From VXPQ01 sp965223485 (GTDB taxonomy: Bacteria > Bacteroidota > Rhodothermia > Rhodothermales > VXPQ01): a stretch of DNA of 64,000 bases. Within the stretch, counting starts at the first letter, position 1. Each line of letters starts with the position of its first letter. The notes beneath the pieces are model-generated. The model saw only the letters and a list, made by a program, of their open reading frames with translations, searched no databases and was not told the origin of the DNA. The stretch covers positions 1,116,001 to 1,180,000 of the forward strand of contig OZ244993.1 in the NCBI GenBank assembly GCA_965223485.1, written 5' to 3'. The position numbers were made by a program, and so were the translations under genes. Below are positions 24,901-35,385 of the stretch, piece by piece.

Positions 24901-25658
24901 GTGAAAGAACCCTGTTTCTTGCCTGGCAGGACAAGTTCCACAGCCGTCAATGGTTTCCGATTGGCCGCTTGGATGCGGATCGTGACCTTTCCAGGTATTG
25001 TTTCCGTTATACAGGCGGCGCCCTGCGAGCGCAGAGGGAAGCATATTTTCACGCCCTTCCGGAATTTCCTGAGATGGATAAGGAATACCTCTCCCCAGAG
25101 TTGTTTTACCTTTTCCAAAACCGGGTTATGAAGCCGAACCGGCCGGATTTCCGCGAACACATCGAACGCTTGGGGCTGTCCGAAGACTCCAACCCCGACT
25201 CTTTCGAAATTTTATCGGTCAGTGGTGGCCAGCGAGCCACGGATTTTTACGAGGTTTTTCCGAAAATTGAGAAAAATGCCGACGGCGGTTTCACCACCCG
25301 TTTTTTCCTTCATGGTTGGCGGTACACCAATGAACCTGCACTAAGGCGACTTGCCCAATTGGAATCCGGAGAAGAACTCTATGTAGTGTTGGAACTGAAC
25401 AACCCGGTGACCAGACTGGCCGTACAACTCCAGACGCAAGACTATCACATGATCGGCTGGGCGCCGCGCTATCTTGTGTCGGATCTTGCGAAGGCCATTG
25501 CCGGGTCGTCCGGCGAGTACGAGGCAAAGGTAGTCCGGATCAATCCTGCACCCGCCCCTATGAATCAGCGGGTACTGATCGAACTGTGCGGCAACCTTGG
25601 CAAACACGAACCGATGATCGGCAAGGATTTTATTCCATTAGTTGAGGCGACAGGATAG
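24897..25658 (+). CDS. HIRAN-domain protein, partner of the HipA-like kinase
   Basis: The 253-residue protein has two parts. Residues 6-90 (LAWQDKFHSRQWFPIGRL ... LFYLFQNRVMKPNRPDF) resemble the small N-terminal HipA/HipS domain. Residues ~135-200 are a HIRAN domain: FFLHGWRY, ALRRLAQLESGEELYVV and AVQLQ...IGWAPRYL (186-193). HIRAN domains bind DNA 3' ends or stalled forks in helicases. A HipS-like part plus HIRAN, coupled by ATGA to a HipA-like kinase, suggests an antitoxin or sensor that connects the kinase to DNA damage or phage DNA. That reading is inference. The downstream TRAP operon is convergent. Confidence 0.72.
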   Translation: MSERTLFLAWQDKFHSRQWFPIGRLDADRDLSRYCFRYTGGALRAQREAYFHALPEFPEMDKEYLSPELFYLFQNRVMKPNRPDFREHIERLGLSEDSNPDSFEILSVSGGQRATDFYEVFPKIEKNADGGFTTRFFLHGWRYTNEPALRRLAQLESGEELYVVLELNNPVTRLAVQLQTQDYHMIGWAPRYLVSDLAKAIAGSSGEYEAKVVRINPAPAPMNQRVLIELCGNLGKHEPMIGKDFIPLVEATG

Positions 25659-25775
25659 GCGGGGGCAATCCGGGATCGCGGGGTCTTTCCTGCAATATTT
25701 CCCTTTATATCATTGATACTTGAATAAAATTGAATCAAAAAACCCCGGTTTTGTAAACCTTGAAAGAATCCCACA

Positions 25776-27103
<1,328 letters not shown>

Positions 27104-27107
<4 letters not shown>

Positions 27108-27682
27108 ATGCCCCCTTGCGGTGTTCCGGAATCGTTCGAAGCGCTGCCCGGAATGTTTTCTGCGGCCGGGTCGCGCAGGAACGCGATTTGCTTGATGGCG
27201 AGGCTGATCCCTTGCAGGAACAGGAGAGCGAACGCTATGGGGATAACCGTCTTGATCGGATAACGAGGCAAGCCGCCCGGGTCGGGCGAGACCTCCCAGA
27301 CCGCCCACGAGTTATACACGGTGGGCCAGGACATCCGGATCACGAAGAAACAGAAAGGCAGCAGAAAGAGCAGCGTGCCGGCCAGGTTCACCCAGGCCCG
27401 CCCTCGGGGCGTCAGGCGCGCGAGCAGCACATCCACACGCACATGGGCGTCGTGCTTCAGGGTATAGGCGGCGCCCAACAGAAAGATCAGGCTGTACATG
27501 TACCACTGCAGCTCGATATAGGTGTTCGAGCTCAGGCCCAGTCCCGTGAACCGATCGAGATACCGCACGAGCGCATTATAGGCGCCGACTCCCACCATGA
27601 CGAGCGTCAGCCAGTACACGCCCCGGCCGATCCACTCATTTGTTCGGTCGATACGATGTGCGATGCGAAGCAACGTGCGCAT
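27104..27682 (-). CDS. dctQ: TRAP transporter small permease (DctQ)
   Basis: The 192-residue protein has four hydrophobic helices (WLTLVMVGVGAYNALVRYL, WYMYSLIFLLGAAYTL, LAGTLLFLLPFCFFVI, VIPIAFALLFLQGISL) with the family segment LKHDAHVRVDVL between them. It bridges the binding protein and DctM. Its stop overlaps the dctM ATG; the gap to the upstream binding-protein gene is 27 bases. Length is typical. Confidence 0.9.
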
Positions 27683-27709
27683 GATGGATGCGAACCTCTC
27701 TGAAAGTCC

Positions 27710-28837
27710 TTACCCGTTTCCAGGAGATGCATCCGAACCGAAAACATAATCGCCGTACGCCAGTTCGGCGGCGCCGAACCAGCGATAGGCGTCGTCGCGC
27801 CACGCTTTGTAGGCCGTGTAAATCTTACGGTATGCGGGATCGTCGCTGGCCGATTCCTCGAGGAATTCTTCCGTGATCCGCCTTGCTGCCGTCATCACCT
27901 CCTCCGGGAACGGATGGAGCCGCACGCCTCCTTCCACAAGCCGCCGCAAGGCCGGCCCGTTCCGCGCATCGTACAATGCCAGCATGTGCTCGTTGGCTTC
28001 GGCGGCGGCCGTTTCGAAGGCTTCCTGGTACGCAGAGGGCAAGGCGTCCCAGGCATCCCGGTTCACGTAGAATGAAAGGCCGGGTCCGGGCTCCCACCAC
28101 CCCGGATAGTAATAATCCTTCACGATCTCCTGAAAGCCGAGTTTTTCGTCGTCGTACGGGCCGACCCACTCGGTGGCGTCGATCGCGCCGCGTTCGAGCG
28201 CCAGGTAAATTTCGCCGCCCGGTATGACTTGCACCGTAACGTCGAGGCGATTCATCACTTCGCCGCCCAGTCCCGGAATGCGCATCTTCAGCCCGCGCAG
28301 GTCCTGGAGCGATCCGATCTCGCGGCGGAACCAGCCGCCCATCTGCGTACCTGTATTGCCCCCCGGAAAGTTGATCACGTTGAAGTCGGCGAACATTTCC
28401 CGCGTGAGCGCAAGGCCGTCTCCGTAATAGAACCAGGCGTTGAGTTGCCGGGCCGACAGCCCGAACGGGATCGTGCAATCGAAGACGAGCGCCGGATTCT
28501 TTCCCTGAAAGTAGTAGCTTGCGCTGTGCCCCATCTGGATGGTTCCGTTCTGGACTGCGCTCAGCACCTCGAAGGCCGGGATGAGTTCTCCGGCAGGATA
28601 GGAACGGATGCGGAAACGCCCTTCCGTAAGCGCCTCCACACGTCCGGCCAGCGTCTCGGCGGCGCCGTAGATCGTGTCCAGCCCGTTGGGGAAGCTGGAT
28701 GCGAGGCGCCACATGATACGGGGCCTCGTCTGCACGGCGGCCGCCTGTCCTTGCGCTGCCTGTTCGGCGGCCGTTTCCGGGCCCGGCGCCTCCTGCGGAC
28801 CAGGCGCGGCAGCACGAAGAAAATCGCGTCGTTTCAT
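27710..28837 (-). CDS. TRAP substrate-binding protein (TakP/DctP-like), copy 1, atypical signal
   Basis: The 375-residue protein has the DctP fold and TakP-type signatures GNTGTQMGGWFRREI, WVGPYDDEKLGF and YYYPGWWEPGPG, suggesting a 2-oxo acid or related carboxylate ligand. It begins MKRRDFLRAAAPGPQEAPGP: a twin-arginine-like start that runs straight into a hydrophilic proline/glutamate/glutamine stretch, with no hydrophobic core and no lipobox cysteine. Export is therefore doubtful. The start is fixed by an ATGA overlap with the upstream paralogue. The two binding proteins are close tandem duplicates. Confidence 0.88.
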   Translation of the reverse strand: MKRRDFLRAAAPGPQEAPGPETAAEQAAQGQAAAVQTRPRIMWRLASSFPNGLDTIYGAAETLAGRVEALTEGRFRIRSYPAGELIPAFEVLSAVQNGTIQMGHSASYYFQGKNPALVFDCTIPFGLSARQLNAWFYYGDGLALTREMFADFNVINFPGGNTGTQMGGWFRREIGSLQDLRGLKMRIPGLGGEVMNRLDVTVQVIPGGEIYLALERGAIDATEWVGPYDDEKLGFQEIVKDYYYPGWWEPGPGLSFYVNRDAWDALPSAYQEAFETAAAEANEHMLALYDARNGPALRRLVEGGVRLHPFPEEVMTAARRITEEFLEESASDDPAYRKIYTAYKAWRDDAYRWFGAAELAYGDYVFGSDASPGNG

Positions 28838-29952
28838 GAGGTCGTGCGGGGATACGCGAAGGAGGCATAGGCATGTTCCGCGGTGCCGAACCAGCCATGC
28901 GCATCTCTCCGAAAGGCGCGGAACGAGCCGTATACCTGCCGGTAGGCGGCATCCTTCGCGGCATAGTTCTCCATCAGGTCCATGGTAATGCGTTCCGCTT
29001 CCTGCATCATCTCCAGGGAAAATGGCTTGATTTGGACGCTTTCCCCGCGCAATGCCCGAAACGCTTCCTGATTGCGGGCATCGTACCGTGCAAGCATGCT
29101 TAGACCCGCCTGGGCGGTGGCGGCTTCGAGGGCTTCCTGGTAGACGGGCGGCAGTGCGTCCCAAGCATCCCGGTTGACCATGAAGGATATGCCGGGTCCG
29201 GGCTCCCACCATCCCGGGTAGTAATAATACGGAGCGATTTCGTGGAGGCCGAGGCGCATATCGTCGTACGGACCGACCCATTCGGTAGCGTCAATCGTAC
29301 CGCGTTCAAGCGCCTGGTAAATTTCCCCGCCCGCCATGAGTTGCACGGTAACCCCCAGTTCGTGCATCACTTGGCCCCCGAGACCCGGGATGCGCATCTT
29401 GATTCCCTGTAGGTCTTCGAGGCTATTGATCTCGCGGCGGAACCAGCCGCCCATCTGCACACCTGTATTGCCTCCCAGAAAGTTGATCACGTTGAAATCC
29501 GCGTAAAGCGAGCGCATCAGCTCCATGCCGCCGCCGTAGCGGAGCCAGGCCGTTTGCTGGCGCGGGGTGAGTCCGAACGGTATGCCCGTGTCGAAGACGA
29601 GCGCCGGGTTGTGGCCCGTGTAGTAGTAACTGGCGGAATGGCCCATTTCCACGGCGCCTTTCTGCACGGCTCCAAGCACCTCGGTAGCCGGCGCCAGTTC
29701 GCCCGCCGGGAAAGTTTGAATCCGGAAACGCCCTTCTGTGATGGCGGCCACCCGCCGGGCAACATCCTCCGAAGCCCCGAAAATCGTGTCGAGGGATCGG
29801 GGATAGCTCGATATGAGGCGCCAGCGGACTTCCGGCCGGGTTTGCACGCTCGGGGCGTTACCGGTTTCGCCGGTTCCTCCGCCGCATCCGGCAAGAAGAC
29901 TACCCCCGGCCACTCCGGCAGCTGTCGTTCTGATGAAAGTGCGGCGTTTCAT
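28834..29952 (-). CDS. TRAP substrate-binding lipoprotein (TakP/DctP-like), copy 2
   Basis: The 372-residue protein starts MKRRTFIRTTAAGVAGGSLLAGC, a Tat-like signal with a lipobox cysteine, so it should be a lipid-anchored periplasmic receptor. The mature part carries GNTGVQMGGWFRREI, WVGPYDDMRLGL and YYYPGWWEPGPG, as in alpha-keto-acid-binding TakP. It heads the four-gene TRAP operon and is a close paralogue of the next gene, whose start overlaps this stop as ATGA. The divergent gene is a Gfo/Idh/MocA oxidoreductase; a 164-base intergenic region would hold both promoters. Confidence 0.92.
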   Translation of the reverse strand: MKRRTFIRTTAAGVAGGSLLAGCGGGTGETGNAPSVQTRPEVRWRLISSYPRSLDTIFGASEDVARRVAAITEGRFRIQTFPAGELAPATEVLGAVQKGAVEMGHSASYYYTGHNPALVFDTGIPFGLTPRQQTAWLRYGGGMELMRSLYADFNVINFLGGNTGVQMGGWFRREINSLEDLQGIKMRIPGLGGQVMHELGVTVQLMAGGEIYQALERGTIDATEWVGPYDDMRLGLHEIAPYYYYPGWWEPGPGISFMVNRDAWDALPPVYQEALEAATAQAGLSMLARYDARNQEAFRALRGESVQIKPFSLEMMQEAERITMDLMENYAAKDAAYRQVYGSFRAFRRDAHGWFGTAEHAYASFAYPRTTS

Positions 29953-30116
29953 CGGGTTCGTATCGAGTACGCTCGGCGCAACGTCAGGAGCGGTTCCGCG
30001 TATGCATGCGGCGCGCCGACGAATTTCTTCCCTGAATTATACGCACGGGAACGCTCGGAATGCCTACTTTGTTGGCCGCATGCACACCATATTACACCAA
30101 AATCCGATTTTACGAC

Positions 30117-31358
30117 ATGGCTGGACGGCGACTTGGAGTAGGTTTCATCGGCAGTGGTTTCATCACCCGGTTTCACTTGTTGTCCTGGCAGGCGGTCCGC
30201 GATGCGGACGTACTGGGCGTCTGGAGTCCGAACCGCGGCCGCGCGGAAAGCACGGCGGCCTATGCACGGGAACTCCGCGTAGGCGAGGCGAAGGCTTACG
30301 ACTCGATCACCGACATGGTGGCGGATCCGGCCATCGATGCACTCTGGATATGCGGTCCGAACCACAAGCGCATCGAGAACATGGAAGAGATTGTGGCGGC
30401 GCTCAAGTCCGGGAAGGGCGAACTGGTCGGCATCGCCTGCGAGAAACCACTGGCCCGTAACGTGCGGGAGGCGAAGCGCGTCGTCGAGTTGATCGAGGAA
30501 GCAGGTGTGCTGCACGGATACCTCGAAGATCAACTGTTCGAGCCGGGTCTCGTACGCGGCCATGACATCATCTGGCGCAGGGCGGCGGCGATCACAGGCC
30601 GTCCCTATCTGGCCCGTGCCGCCGAGGAGCACAGCGGCCCGCATGCTCCCTGGTTCTGGCAGGGAGAGATGCAGGGCGGCGGCGTGCTGAACGACATGAT
30701 GTGCCACAGCGTGGAGGTAGGGCGGTATCTGCTCACGCCCCCGGGCGCTCCGCGCGGCTGCATTCGCCTGAAGAAAATCACGGCCCATATCGCCAGTCTG
30801 AAATGGTCGCGCCCGCATTATGTGGAGGACCTGAAAAAACGGTTCGGCCCGGAGGTGGATTATGCGAATCGCCCGTCCGAGGACTTTGCGCGCGCCACGA
30901 TGGAATACGAGGATGCGGAGGGGCGCCCGTTGATTGCGGAAGTGACCACATCGTGGAGTTTCGTCGGAGCGGGGTTGCGCCTCAGCTCGGAGCTGCTGGG
31001 TCCCGAGTATTCCATGTACCACAACACGCTCGACGCCGGCACGAAGCTGTTCTTCAGCCGGGAAGTGACGGGCAGTCAGGGCGAAGATCTGGTGGAGAAG
31101 CAGAACGCCGAGCAGGGGCAGATGCCCGTGGTCGGCAACGAAGCCTCCGAATACGGCTACGAGAACGAGAATCGCTACTTCGTCCAGCAGTTTCTGGACG
31201 GGAAGCAGTCCGACGTGGATTTTTATGCCGGGCTGGAGGTGGTGGAGCTCCTTATGACGGCGTACATGAGCGCCGAACTGGAACGCACCCTGCTCTGGAA
31301 ACCGGAGGGTCTGGAAGATTTCGTACCTGCCGTGGCACAGGGGACGTGGAGGCCGTAG
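30117..31358 (+). CDS. Gfo/Idh/MocA-family NAD(P)-dependent oxidoreductase
   Basis: The 413-residue protein starts with a Rossmann dinucleotide loop (GVGFIGSGFITRFH, 7-20) and contains the ICGPNHKR and GIACEKPLARNVREA motifs of the family, where the lysine of EKP is catalytic. The C-terminal domain is the usual open beta-sheet. Members oxidise sugars, inositols or related alcohols; no substrate can be named. ATG 30117 is taken because the upstream 19 codons lie in the divergent promoter region. It is divergent from the TRAP operon and may act on an imported compound, which is conjecture. Confidence 0.88.
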   Translation: MAGRRLGVGFIGSGFITRFHLLSWQAVRDADVLGVWSPNRGRAESTAAYARELRVGEAKAYDSITDMVADPAIDALWICGPNHKRIENMEEIVAALKSGKGELVGIACEKPLARNVREAKRVVELIEEAGVLHGYLEDQLFEPGLVRGHDIIWRRAAAITGRPYLARAAEEHSGPHAPWFWQGEMQGGGVLNDMMCHSVEVGRYLLTPPGAPRGCIRLKKITAHIASLKWSRPHYVEDLKKRFGPEVDYANRPSEDFARATMEYEDAEGRPLIAEVTTSWSFVGAGLRLSSELLGPEYSMYHNTLDAGTKLFFSREVTGSQGEDLVEKQNAEQGQMPVVGNEASEYGYENENRYFVQQFLDGKQSDVDFYAGLEVVELLMTAYMSAELERTLLWKPEGLEDFVPAVAQGTWRP

Positions 31359-31382
31359 AAGCGCGGCCGGCGTTTCGGGGGT

Positions 31383-32633
31383 TTAGTCCCCGATCATCCA
31401 CGTATCTCCTGCGTTCAGCAGGGCGTTGAGGTCTCCCTTGCCGCGCTTGTCGGTGATCCCCTCGATTTGCTTCTGTACGAGTTCGTCGTAGGAAGGTCGA
31501 TCTTCCCGGAAGAACACCCCGAACGGGCGGGGCAGGTCTTTCTGCCAGGACATCCGCGACACGATGTTCGCCAGCTCGATGCTGCCTTCGTTGTAGACAA
31601 GGCAGTCGTCCACGGACCATTTCCCTGTGGACAGATCGATCGATTCGATTTCGAATCCTTTGAGGCGCAGGCCCCGCTGCCCGTTGTCGTATACGAGCGG
31701 CTTGCCGTGTTCCAGAAAGATCGTGCTGTGCGCCTTCGTGCTCCTTTCCGTGAATTCGAAGAAGGCTCCGTCGTTGAAGATGTTGCAGTTCTGGTAGATT
31801 TCCAGGAACGCGGCGCCTCCGTGGCTGTGCGCCCGGCGCATCATCGCCTGCATGTGCTTGGGATCGCGGTCTATCGTACGGGCGACGAACGTCGCGTCTG
31901 CACCGAGCGCAAGCGGCACGGGATAGAACGGATGGTCAACGGACCCGTAGGGCGTACTCTTCGTGACCTTGCCCTGCTCCGAGGTGGGGCTGTACTGCCC
32001 CTTCGTCAGGCCGTATATCTGGTTATTGAACAGCAGGATCTGCACGTTTACGTTGCGGCGCAGGAGGTGGATCAGGTGATTCCCTCCTATGGAGAGGGCG
32101 TCGCCGTCTCCCGTGACGATCCATACGTCCAGGTCGGGGCGGCTCGCCTTGAGTCCCGTGGCAATGGCCGGGGCGCGTCCGTGGATGGAATGCAGGCCGT
32201 ACGTGTTCATGTAGTACGGAAAGCGGCTCGAACAGCCGATCCCGCTGACAAAGACCGTGTTTTCCTTCGGCACGCCCAGTTCGGGCATGAGCCGCTGCAT
32301 GGTGGCGAGGATAGCGTAATCTCCGCATCCCGGACACCAGCGTACGTCCTGATCGGTCGAAAAATCCTTCCTGGTCAGGGTAGCCGGCGCTCCGTCTCCT
32401 CCTGCACCCGTTGGAAGCGTCGGTTTCTTTCCTGCCAGCGGACCGGTGGGCTTGCGGGCGGGAGGGCCTGCGGGTTTCTTCCCGCCGGGGGGCATGACCG
32501 GCTTCTTTCCTGCCGGGGGAAGCGTTGGCTTTTTGCCTGCCGCAGGGATCGTGGGCTTCTTGCCCGTGGGGGGCATAGCCGATTTTTTGCCGGCAGGCGG
32601 AACGTGATTGGATTTTCCGTTGGCGTCGTTCAT
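31383..32633 (-). CDS. korB: 2-oxoacid:ferredoxin oxidoreductase beta subunit with Lys-Pro repeat extension
   Basis: The 416-residue protein carries the thiamine pyrophosphate-binding subunit of a KorAB-type oxidoreductase that converts a 2-oxoacid (probably 2-oxoglutarate) and CoA to the acyl-CoA with ferredoxin reduction. Visible are WCPGCGDYAI (C100, C103), GIGCSSRFPYY, HGRAPAIATGLK and VTGDGDALSIGGNHL. The first ~90 residues are unusual: about seven copies of a GKKPxxPP-like unit (residues 15-73), a basic, probably unstructured arm not expected in this family. It lies 49 bases downstream of korA in the same operon. Confidence 0.9.
   Translation of the reverse strand: MNDANGKSNHVPPAGKKSAMPPTGKKPTIPAAGKKPTLPPAGKKPVMPPGGKKPAGPPARKPTGPLAGKKPTLPTGAGGDGAPATLTRKDFSTDQDVRWCPGCGDYAILATMQRLMPELGVPKENTVFVSGIGCSSRFPYYMNTYGLHSIHGRAPAIATGLKASRPDLDVWIVTGDGDALSIGGNHLIHLLRRNVNVQILLFNNQIYGLTKGQYSPTSEQGKVTKSTPYGSVDHPFYPVPLALGADATFVARTIDRDPKHMQAMMRRAHSHGGAAFLEIYQNCNIFNDGAFFEFTERSTKAHSTIFLEHGKPLVYDNGQRGLRLKGFEIESIDLSTGKWSVDDCLVYNEGSIELANIVSRMSWQKDLPRPFGVFFREDRPSYDELVQKQIEGITDKRGKGDLNALLNAGDTWMIGD
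32415..32591 (-). repeat. Imperfect ~30-bp tandem repeats encoding the KorB GKKP arm
   Basis: About seven units of roughly ten codons each encode variants of PPAGKKPTLP. Neighbouring copies differ by a few bases, and the last ones are shortened. The pattern indicates expansion by slippage or recombination within the start of korB. Confidence 0.75.
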
Positions 32634-32682
32634 GACGGACGGGGAGCGTCGCTGCTCCCGTGCGGATTGTAGTGGCGGGGCC

Positions 32683-34560
32683 TCATGCGGCGGATATTCC
32701 GAGGATGTCGCAAATCTTCTCCTCGATCTCGCGCACCTTGAAAGGCATCCCTTTGATTTTCTGGAGCGGGGCGATGGGCAGCAGGAACTGATCGCGCAAC
32801 AGCCGGATCAACTGGCCGTTGTTCAGCTCGGGCGCCAACACGTGCTCGTACCGGCTGAGTATTTTACCCAGGTCATTCGGCAACGGTACAATGTGCCGAA
32901 GGTGCGTTGCGCCGACTCTGAGGCCGCGCGACACGCAGGTATTCACAGCGGACTCGATCGCGCCCTGCGTCGATCCCCAGCCGACGATCAGCAGATCCCC
33001 TTCCTGTTCGCCGAACACCTCCAGCGGCGGAATGTCCTGCGCGACGCGCTGCACCTTTTCGGCGCGCAGTTTCACCATGTACTCGTGGTTCTCCGGCTCG
33101 TACGAGACATTGCCCGTTTCGTGCTCTTTTTCCAGCCCGCCGAGGCGGTGTTCGAGGCCCGCCGTTCCCGGTTTGGCCCAGGGCCGCGCCAGTGTCTTCT
33201 CGTCCCGTATATAGGGCAGGAAAACGTCTTCGCCGTCCACGGTCCGGTTCGGCGCCGAGGCGAAAGACGGCGCGAAACTCTCCAGATCGTCCACGTTCGG
33301 AATGAGCCAGGGCTCGGAGCCCGTGCCCAGGTAGCCGTCCGAGAGAAGGATGACCGGGGTCATGTATTTGACCGCAATGCGGCACGCCTCGTACGCGGCA
33401 TAGAAGCAGTCGCCCGGCGTTCCCGGAGCAATGATCGGCAAGGGCGCCTCGCCGTTGCGTCCGAAGATGGCCTGCAACAGGTCAGCCTGTTCGGTTTTCG
33501 TGGGAAGGCCGGTGGAAGGGCCGCCCCGCTGCATGTTCACGATAACCAGCGGCAATTCCGCCATGACGGCCAGGGCGATCGTTTCACTTTTCAGCGCCAG
33601 ACCCGGGCCGCTCGTTGCCGTAATGCCGAGGTTGCCTCCGAAACTTGCGCCGAGCGCTGCACCGGCCGCGGCAATCTCGTCCTCGGCCTGGAAGGTCTTC
33701 ACCCCGAAATTCTTGTGGCGGCTGAGTTCGTGCAGGATTTCCGAGGCGGGCGTAATCGGATACGATCCGTAGAAAATGGGCAGCCCGCACTTCCGGCTCG
33801 CCGCGATCAGGCCCATGGCCAGTGCTTCCGTGCCGATAATCGCCCGGTACTTGCCCGGCTTGAGCCTGGCCGGACGCACTTGATAGCGGACCGCGAATTC
33901 TTCTACCGTTTCCCCGTAGTGGCTGCCTTTTTTCAGCACCCGCTGGTTTGCCGACAGAATCTCCGGCTTGCGGGCGAATTTCTTGCCCAGCCATTCAAGC
34001 GCCGGTTCGGTTGGCATGGAATACATCCACAGGGCGAGGCCGAGCGCAAACATATTCTTGCACCGGTCCATCGTCTTTTTGTCGAGGCCGGTGTCGCTCA
34101 GCGCCTCGTGCGTCAGGGTCGTCAGCGGAATCCGGACCACACGGAATGCCTTCAGCGAATCGTCTTCCAGTGGATTCTGGCCGTATCCTGCCAGATCGAG
34201 GTCCCTCTTTCCGAAGGAGTCCACATTGACGATGAGCGTACCGCCCTTGCGCACGCGGTCGACGCTCACCTTGAGCGCCGCCGGGTTCATGGCCACCAGC
34301 ACATCCACCTCGTCGCCCGGCGTACGCACGTTTACGGACCCGAAGTGCAACTGGAAGCCGCTGACCCCGTAGGTCGTGCCCGCCGGGGCGCGAATCTCCG
34401 CAGGGAAATCCGGCAGCGTCGCCAGATCGTTCCGGGCGTACGCACTGGCCAGCGTAAACTGACCACCGGTCAGCTGCATTCCATCGCCGGAGTCGCCGGC
34501 GAAGAGAATGGTGGCTTCAGGGATTTCCTGGACAGTCTTTTCCTGCGTATTGACTCCCAT
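32683..34560 (-). CDS. korA: 2-oxoacid:ferredoxin oxidoreductase alpha subunit (gamma-alpha fusion)
   Basis: The 625-residue protein begins with the gamma-type domain (ILFAGDSGDGMQLTGGQF, residues ~18-35) and continues with the pyrimidine-binding alpha domain (YGSYPITPASEILHELS; ATSGPGLALKSE; NMQRGGPSTGLPTKTEQADL), as in KorA enzymes of many Bacteroidota and actinobacteria. Together with the following korB it forms a ferredoxin-dependent 2-oxoglutarate (or pyruvate) oxidoreductase of the TCA cycle. Length and motifs are normal. It is the first gene of the operon; no promoter was identified with confidence upstream. Confidence 0.92.
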   Translation of the reverse strand: MGVNTQEKTVQEIPEATILFAGDSGDGMQLTGGQFTLASAYARNDLATLPDFPAEIRAPAGTTYGVSGFQLHFGSVNVRTPGDEVDVLVAMNPAALKVSVDRVRKGGTLIVNVDSFGKRDLDLAGYGQNPLEDDSLKAFRVVRIPLTTLTHEALSDTGLDKKTMDRCKNMFALGLALWMYSMPTEPALEWLGKKFARKPEILSANQRVLKKGSHYGETVEEFAVRYQVRPARLKPGKYRAIIGTEALAMGLIAASRKCGLPIFYGSYPITPASEILHELSRHKNFGVKTFQAEDEIAAAGAALGASFGGNLGITATSGPGLALKSETIALAVMAELPLVIVNMQRGGPSTGLPTKTEQADLLQAIFGRNGEAPLPIIAPGTPGDCFYAAYEACRIAVKYMTPVILLSDGYLGTGSEPWLIPNVDDLESFAPSFASAPNRTVDGEDVFLPYIRDEKTLARPWAKPGTAGLEHRLGGLEKEHETGNVSYEPENHEYMVKLRAEKVQRVAQDIPPLEVFGEQEGDLLIVGWGSTQGAIESAVNTCVSRGLRVGATHLRHIVPLPNDLGKILSRYEHVLAPELNNGQLIRLLRDQFLLPIAPLQKIKGMPFKVREIEEKICDILGISAA

Positions 34561-35124
34561 GGTGCAGGTGTCTTGGCAAGGGGTTTCCGGGACGAAGGGG
34601 CAACCTGATTACGGGCGAAGATCGAATCGAGTCGATGGACGCGCTCCAGGGTAGCGTCAGCTCGGGGAAGGCCAGTTGCGGTTGCGGATCAGACAATATA
34701 AAAAACGTGCAACGCCCGACGAGGCGGCATGTTCAATATGGCAGGCCGAAACCATCAAAAAGCAGACCAGGGCCGATACTTAGTTACTTAGTGGTGCTGT
34801 GAGGGTGTTCGGGCGATTAACGTATAGCCGCTATGCGGTGCGGTTTCAAAAGCGGCTTGACATAGAAGGTACGCCGGGAAACGGATAAAGTCGATTTTTT
34901 CGGGAAAAATGTTATCGCAATGTTTCCGGGGTCTCTTCGGGGGAGGCATCCGGCTTCCGGGGTTGGCGCAGGGCCTGCGGATCGAGCTTTTTGCAGCGTG
35001 TGGCGCCGGAGGGGTCCTTTGGGGAAATAGATATATCCGTTATTGGCAAGGATTATCCTACGGATTGCCGCTACGAAGAAAACACGGTGCGTGCCGGTAT
35101 CCGGATTTTCGGTGAAGTCGCGAA
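34561..35124. other. Gene-free stretch upstream of korAB
   Basis: No ORF here has supported coding features; frames on both strands that span it lack motifs and ribosome-binding sites. It should contain the korAB promoter. A small palindrome ATAGC-C-GCTAT lies near 34823-34833 and a TTGACA at 34857-34862 without a well-placed partner element. Confidence 0.5.
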
Positions 35125-35385
35125 TCAGATCATCTCCACATCGATCAGGCAATCGTCCGTGTCGAGCTGGATGGTGCGGTACTCGTTCGTGATCCGGTAT
35201 TTTTTGATTCCGTTCGGGATCATCTCCGAGGGCGTATCCATCCTGAACAGCGCATCGGCGACGACCTGCCAGTCCTCCGGCGTCAGATGCACCGTCGCCT
35301 GACCGTCCTCGGCGACGAACGGGGCGTATTCCAGCACCTTGTTCAGGTGATTGATGGCCTGTTTCTGGTGCAGGTTGGGGTCCAT
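35125..35385 (-). CDS. Small conserved-looking protein, 86 aa, unknown
   Basis: The product starts MDPNLHQKQAINHLNKVLEY, then has VHLTPEDWQVVADALFRM and a beta-like C-terminal half ending in TDDCLIDVEMI. Codon choice is strongly G/C-ending, as in the housekeeping genes nearby, which supports real coding. It is acidic, soluble and about 10 kDa, and stands alone between korA and thyA. I do not recognise the family. Confidence 0.65.
   Translation of the reverse strand: MDPNLHQKQAINHLNKVLEYAPFVAEDGQATVHLTPEDWQVVADALFRMDTPSEMIPNGIKKYRITNEYRTIQLDTDDCLIDVEMI

Noticed and set aside
32608..34608. A 666-codon open frame on the plus strand.
   Set aside because: Antisense of korA, whose protein has complete family motifs; the plus frame has none.
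34817..35152. A 111-codon minus-strand frame.
   Set aside because: No family features, mixed codon use, and it overlaps the small 86-aa gene region; not supported.
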